A stretch of DNA of 64,000 nucleotides from Pseudomonas fluorescens (GTDB lineage: Bacteria > Pseudomonadota > Gammaproteobacteria > Pseudomonadales > Pseudomonadaceae). A program made the position numbers and the translations under genes. Below, piece after piece: positions 60,123 to 64,000 of this stretch (its first letter is position 1; each line of letters starts with the position of its first letter). The notes beneath the pieces were generated by a model. It was not told where the DNA came from. It searched no databases and saw nothing but the letters and a program-made list of their open reading frames with translations. The stretch covers positions 1,178,001 to 1,242,000 of the forward strand of contig NZ_CP148752.1 of the NCBI RefSeq assembly GCF_040448305.1, in the 5' to 3' direction.

Positions 60123-60761
60123 TCACTCAGGCCGATAAGCCCGCATAAACAACCCCACCACTTCCCGCACATGGCTCTCCGCCTCTTCGCCAACCAGAGG
60201 CTCGCCGCAGCCGTACAGCAAACGGAAATTCCCGGCGCCCTTGAGCAGGCAGAAGAAGTGCTCGGCCGCGTTGTGCGGCTTGTCGATGCGCAGCACGCCA
60301 CTTTCATCGATCTTGCTCAGCAGGCGCTCCATGCCATGCAGCATGCGCTCCGGCCCGGCTTCGAAGAATATCTGCGACAGCTTAGGGTCCTGGCTGCCCA
60401 AGGTCATCATCAAGCGGTGCAGGTTCACCGATTCATCACTGTTGATCAGCTGGTGAAAACCGCGCGCGATATTCAGCAGCACGGTTTCCACGGCCACACC
60501 TTCCGGCAACTCGAAGAACAGCGGTGGCAACTGTTCCTCGCACTTGGCCATCACCGCAGAGGAGAACAGCGTCTCCTTGTCGTTGAAGTGGCTATAGACC
60601 GTCAGCTTCGACACACCGGCCTCGGCCGCGACGGCATCCATGCTGGTATTGGCATAACCCTTACTCAGAAACAGCGCTTTGGCCGCATCGAGAATCGCCT
60701 GGCGCTTGACCATGTCCTTGGGTCTGCCTGGGCCATTGGGTGCTGAAAGATTGTTTGGCAT
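60123..60761 (-). CDS. mexL: TetR-family repressor of the RND pump (MexL-like)
   Basis: A 212-residue TetR regulator. The HTH is in QAILDAAKALFLSKGYANTSMDAVAAEAGVSKLTVYSHFNDKETLF. It is divergent from an RND efflux operon across 93 bases that hold a perfect inverted repeat overlapping the pump -10. Position after rsmJ and before the pump matches P. aeruginosa mexL (PA3678), which represses mexJK. The inducer is unknown. Confidence 0.87.
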   Translation of the reverse strand: MPNNLSAPNGPGRPKDMVKRQAILDAAKALFLSKGYANTSMDAVAAEAGVSKLTVYSHFNDKETLFSSAVMAKCEEQLPPLFFELPEGVAVETVLLNIARGFHQLINSDESVNLHRLMMTLGSQDPKLSQIFFEAGPERMLHGMERLLSKIDESGVLRIDKPHNAAEHFFCLLKGAGNFRLLYGCGEPLVGEEAESHVREVVGLFMRAYRPE

Positions 60762-60803
60762 ATTCTTTTTTATTACTGGACTGGTGAGTTTGCTATTAAT
60801 AAC

Positions 60804-60817
60804 ATACTGCTCAGTAT
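60804..60817. promoter_or_regulatory. MexL-like operator
   Basis: ATACTG-CT-CAGTAT, a perfect inverted repeat in the mexL-mexJ gap. It overlaps the TATAAT -10 element of the pump promoter, so a bound TetR dimer would block it. Confidence 0.75.
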
Positions 60818-60820
60818 AAT
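60815..60820 (+). promoter_or_regulatory. -10 element of the mexJK operon
   Basis: TATAAT, consensus, 35 bases before mexJ. The matching -35 (around 60790-60796) is weak, which suits a repressed promoter. Confidence 0.65.
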
Positions 60821-60854
60821 TATTTAAAGCACCATTAGCGAAAGGTCCTTCACC

Positions 60855-61955
60855 ATGTTCCGCTATGCCTTGCCCCTCGCGTTGCCAGTCACCCTGGCTT
60901 TTTTATTGTCTGCGTGTGGTCACGAAGAGGCACCGCAGGTCAGCGTGCGCCCGGCCATGGTGGTCCAGCCAGAGCCTTCGGCGCAGGCCATGGAAAGCTA
61001 TCCCGGTGAAGTTCGCGCGCGGTATGAGCCGGACCTGGCGTTCCGTATCGGCGGCAAAGTCAGCCGACGACTGGTCGAAGAGGGGCAGCGGGTCAAGGCC
61101 GATCAACCCTTGGCGGAGCTCGACCCCCAGGACGTGCGCCTGCAACTGGAGGCCACCCGGGCCCAGGTTGCAGCCGCCGAAGCCAATCTGAACCTGGTGC
61201 GTTCCGAGCGTGATCGCTACAAGACCCTGATGGAGCGCCAACTGGTCAGTCGTTCGCAATACGACAACGCGGAAAACCTCTACCGCTCCGGTGAGGCGCG
61301 CCTCAAGCAAATCAAAGCCGAATTCAACGTTTCCAATAACCAGGCCAGCTACGCCGTGTTGCGTGCGCCGCAGGACGGCGTCGTGGCCAAGCGTCTGGTG
61401 GAAGTCGGGCAAGTCGTGGCCGCCGGGCAAACGGTGTTCACACTGGCAACCGATGGCGAGCGTGAAGTCTTGATCAGCCTGCCGGAGCAGAACTTCGGTC
61501 GCTTCAAGGTCGGTGAGCCGGTGTCGGTGGAACTCTGGACCCAGCCCGATCAGCGATTCGAAGGGCGTATCCGTGAGCTGTCGCCGTCGGCTGATCCGAA
61601 ATCGCGCACCTTCGCGGCCCGCATTGCCTTCAGTTCCGGCAAGGTTCCTGTCGAACTGGGCCAGAGCGCCCGAGTGTTTGTGCAGGCCGCCGACGTGGTT
61701 CCACTGTCCGTTCCGCTGTCTGCGCTGACGGCGGAAAACGGCGTGACCTATGTCTGGGTCGTCAGCGCCAATAACACCTTGAAAAAGGCCCCGGTGCGCG
61801 TCGGTGCCTTTGGCGAGAAAACCGTACCGGTGCTAGAAGGGCTCAACGCCAGCGACTGGGTGGTGGCCGCCGGTGTTCATGTGCTTCTCGAAGGGCAGCA
61901 GGTGCGCCCGGTGGATCGCTCCAATCGCGTGGTCAATCTGGCGGACAAGGAGTAA
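60855..61955 (+). CDS. mexJ: RND efflux periplasmic adaptor (MexJ-like)
   Basis: A 366-residue membrane-fusion lipoprotein with lipobox LLSAC. The lipoyl/hairpin regions show YEPDLAFRIGGKVSRRLVEEGQRVKADQPLAELDPQDVRLQLEATRAQ and the return strand VLRAPQDGVVAKRLVEVGQVVAAGQTVFTLA. It bridges the inner-membrane pump and an outer-membrane channel. Length and gene order match P. aeruginosa MexJ (PA3677). No outer-membrane factor gene is seen next to it so far. The pump gene starts six bases after its stop. Confidence 0.9.
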   Translation: MFRYALPLALPVTLAFLLSACGHEEAPQVSVRPAMVVQPEPSAQAMESYPGEVRARYEPDLAFRIGGKVSRRLVEEGQRVKADQPLAELDPQDVRLQLEATRAQVAAAEANLNLVRSERDRYKTLMERQLVSRSQYDNAENLYRSGEARLKQIKAEFNVSNNQASYAVLRAPQDGVVAKRLVEVGQVVAAGQTVFTLATDGEREVLISLPEQNFGRFKVGEPVSVELWTQPDQRFEGRIRELSPSADPKSRTFAARIAFSSGKVPVELGQSARVFVQAADVVPLSVPLSALTAENGVTYVWVVSANNTLKKAPVRVGAFGEKTVPVLEGLNASDWVVAAGVHVLLEGQQVRPVDRSNRVVNLADKE

Positions 61956-61961
61956 GCCCCG

Positions 61962-64000
61962 ATGCGCTTCAACGTTTCCGAATGGGCGCTGCGTAATCGC
62001 CAGATCGTCCTGTTCCTGATGCTGTTGCTGGCCATCGTCGGCGCACTTTCCTACACCAAGCTCGGCCAGAGCGAGGATCCGCCGTTCACCTTCAAGGCCA
62101 TGGTGATTCGCACCAACTGGCCGGGAGCGACCGCCGAGGAAGTCTCGCGCCAGGTCACCGAACGCATCGAAAAGAAGCTGATGGAAACCGGCGAATATGA
62201 CCGCATCGTGTCGTTCTCCCGCCCCGGCGAATCCCAGGTGACGTTCATTGCGCGCGACTCCATGCACTCGGTGGAGATCCCGGAGCTCTGGTATCAGGTG
62301 CGCAAGAAGATCAGCGACATCCGTCATACCCTGCCGCCGGGGATTCAGGGGCCGTTCTTCAACGATGAATTCGGCACCACGTTCGGCAATATCTACGCCC
62401 TGACCGGCGAGGGTTTCGACTACGCCGTGCTCAAGGACTACGCCGACCGCATCCAGATCCAGCTGCAACGGGTCAAGGATGTGGGCAAGGTCGAACTGCT
62501 GGGGTTGCAGGACGAGAAAGTCTGGATCGAGCTCTCCAACGTCAAGCTCGCCACCCTCGGCTTGCCGCTGGCTGTCGTCCAGCAAGCCCTTGAAGAACAG
62601 AACGCGGTGTCCACGGCAGGTTTCTTCGAAACCAGCAGCGAGCGATTGCAGCTACGGGTGACGGGGAATTTTCAGACGGTCGACGAGATCAAGAACTTCC
62701 CGATCCGCGTCGGTGATCGCACCTTCCGCATCTCCGACGTGGCCGACGTGCGCCGTGGTTTCAACGATCCACCGGCGCCGCGCATGCGCTTCATGGCGCA
62801 GGACGCCATCGGCCTCGCGGTGGCGATGAAGGACGGCGGTGACATTCTGGTACTGGGCAAGGCGCTGGAAATCGAGTTCGCCCGCATCCAGAAAAACCTC
62901 CCGGCCGGTATGGAGCTGCGCAAGGTTTCCGACCAACCGGCTGCGGTGAAAACCGGTGTTGGCGAGTTCGTGCAAGTGCTGGTCGAGGCGCTGGCCATTG
63001 TGTTGCTGGTGAGCTTCTTCTCCCTCGGCGTGCGCACCGGCATGGTGGTGGCCCTGGCGATTCCGCTGGTGCTGGCGATGACGTTCGCCTGCATGTATTA
63101 CCTCGGCATCGGCCTGCACAAGATCTCCCTCGGCGCGCTGGTACTGGCACTGGGCTTGCTGGTGGACGACGCGATCATCGCCGTGGAAATGATGGCGATC
63201 AAAATGGAGCAGGGCTTCGACCGGGTCAAAGCGGCGAGTTATGCCTGGACCAGTACCGCGTTCCCGATGCTCACCGGTACGCTGATCACCGCGGCCGGCT
63301 TCCTGCCGATTGCCACGGCGCAATCGGGCACTGGCGAATACACCCGTTCGATCTTCGAGGTGGTTACCATCGCGCTATTGGCGTCGTGGGTGGCCGCGGT
63401 GGTGTTCGTGCCGTACCTCGGGGAAAAACTCCTGCCGGACCTGGCGAAGATTCATGCCGCCAAACACGGTGCCGGCCAGCCCGATCCGTATGCCACGCCG
63501 TTTTATCAGCGCGTCCGGCGTCTGGTGGAGTGGTGCGTGCGCTGGCGCAAAACCGTGATCCTGGCGACCGTGCTGTTGTTCATTGGCTCCATCGTGCTGT
63601 TCCGCTTTGTGCCGCAGCAGTTCTTCCCGGCATCGGGTCGCCTGGAGTTGATGGTCGATCTGAAACTGGCCGAAGGCGCTTCGCTGAGCAACACCGCCGA
63701 CGAGGTCAAGCGCCTCGAAGCGCTGCTCAAGGACAAGGCCGGGATCGACAATTACGTGGCCTATGTCGGTACCGGTTCGCCGCGTTTCTACCTACCGCTG
63801 GATCAACAGCTGCCGGCGGCGAGCTTCGCCCAGTTTGTCGTCCTGGCGAAAACCATCGAAGAACGGGAAACCCTGCGAACCTGGTTGATCGCAACCCTCA
63901 ACGAGCAATTCCCGGTGCTGCGTTCGCGGGTCACGCGCCTGGAAAACGGTCCGCCGGTTGGCTATCCGGTGCAGTTCCGCGTGACCGGGGAGCACATCGA
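61962..64000 (+). CDS. mexK: RND efflux pump permease (MexK-like), 3' end beyond window
   Basis: The first 679 residues of an inner-membrane RND transporter; a full one has about 1020. It starts MRFNVSEWALRNRQIVLFLMLLLAIVGALSYTKLGQSEDPPFTFKAM with TM1. The TM4 proton-relay motif LGLLVDDAIIAVEMMAIK has the Asp-Asp pair. The porter loops are visible between (GATAEEVSRQVTERIEKKL). It should expel antimicrobials, possibly triclosan or erythromycin as for MexJK. No stop codon falls in the window. Confidence 0.9.
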   Translation, partial: MRFNVSEWALRNRQIVLFLMLLLAIVGALSYTKLGQSEDPPFTFKAMVIRTNWPGATAEEVSRQVTERIEKKLMETGEYDRIVSFSRPGESQVTFIARDSMHSVEIPELWYQVRKKISDIRHTLPPGIQGPFFNDEFGTTFGNIYALTGEGFDYAVLKDYADRIQIQLQRVKDVGKVELLGLQDEKVWIELSNVKLATLGLPLAVVQQALEEQNAVSTAGFFETSSERLQLRVTGNFQTVDEIKNFPIRVGDRTFRISDVADVRRGFNDPPAPRMRFMAQDAIGLAVAMKDGGDILVLGKALEIEFARIQKNLPAGMELRKVSDQPAAVKTGVGEFVQVLVEALAIVLLVSFFSLGVRTGMVVALAIPLVLAMTFACMYYLGIGLHKISLGALVLALGLLVDDAIIAVEMMAIKMEQGFDRVKAASYAWTSTAFPMLTGTLITAAGFLPIATAQSGTGEYTRSIFEVVTIALLASWVAAVVFVPYLGEKLLPDLAKIHAAKHGAGQPDPYATPFYQRVRRLVEWCVRWRKTVILATVLLFIGSIVLFRFVPQQFFPASGRLELMVDLKLAEGASLSNTADEVKRLEALLKDKAGIDNYVAYVGTGSPRFYLPLDQQLPAASFAQFVVLAKTIEERETLRTWLIATLNEQFPVLRSRVTRLENGPPVGYPVQFRVTGEHI

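Overview
The window looks like a chromosome segment of a fluorescent-group Pseudomonas. The evidence is high-GC coding sequence, many Pseudomonas-type REP/REPIN repeats (core agcgagc[ct]tgctcgcga), a complete Wsp surface-sensing operon, and a gene order on the right half (wspA-wspR, prfB, lysS, TetR, lipoprotein, DUF1704, hydrolase, lptF pair, ppc, adk, tsaB, DUF72, rsmJ, mexL-mexJ-mexK) that matches, from memory, the PA3708-PA3676 stretch of P. aeruginosa PAO1. No rRNA, tRNA, CRISPR array or insertion sequence was seen.

Left part (1-19.7 kb): the tail of an APC permease, a NUDIX hydrolase, a LysE exporter and a GNAT acetyltransferase. Next come a MetR-type LysR regulator and a 1743-residue dermonecrotic-toxin-domain protein, then an exported alpha/beta hydrolase. 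After these lies the acidic amino acid uptake locus on the minus strand: aatJ-aatQ-aatM-aatP followed by the two-component pair aauS-aauR. A clear sigma-54 promoter and two TTCGG-N4-CCGAA boxes sit upstream of aatJ, so regulator, binding sites and transporter can all be read here. The Tat-exported glucan protein OpgD lies just upstream.

Accessory patch (19.7-22.7 kb): a RelE/ParE-RHH toxin-antitoxin pair, a lone BRO-N protein, and a tight two-gene cassette that is visibly AT-richer than its surroundings. The cassette encodes a ComF-like phosphoribosyltransferase and a SLOG (DUF2493/YspA-like) nucleotide-binding protein. It is the best candidate in the window for a poorly described nucleotide-based stress or defence system.

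Polyamine/GABA region (22.7-32.8 kb, all minus strand): a LysR regulator, an aldehyde dehydrogenase, a complete PotDABC-like ABC importer (YdcSTUV type), a second paralogous 4-aminobutyraldehyde dehydrogenase and an APC permease. Together they suggest uptake of putrescine-like amines and oxidation of their aldehydes to GABA-type acids.

Right part (33-64 kb): a DUF533 protein, then wspABCDEF (each start overlapping the previous stop) plus wspR, encoding a chemosensory pathway that ends in a GGEEF diguanylate cyclase. Next are prfB with its programmed +1 frameshift, lysS, and a run of envelope and metabolic core genes. These include the DUF4398-lptF lipoprotein pair behind an AlgU-like promoter. 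The window ends in a MexJK-type RND efflux operon whose divergent TetR repressor (MexL-like) has a clear palindromic operator over the pump promoter. The pump gene runs off the window.
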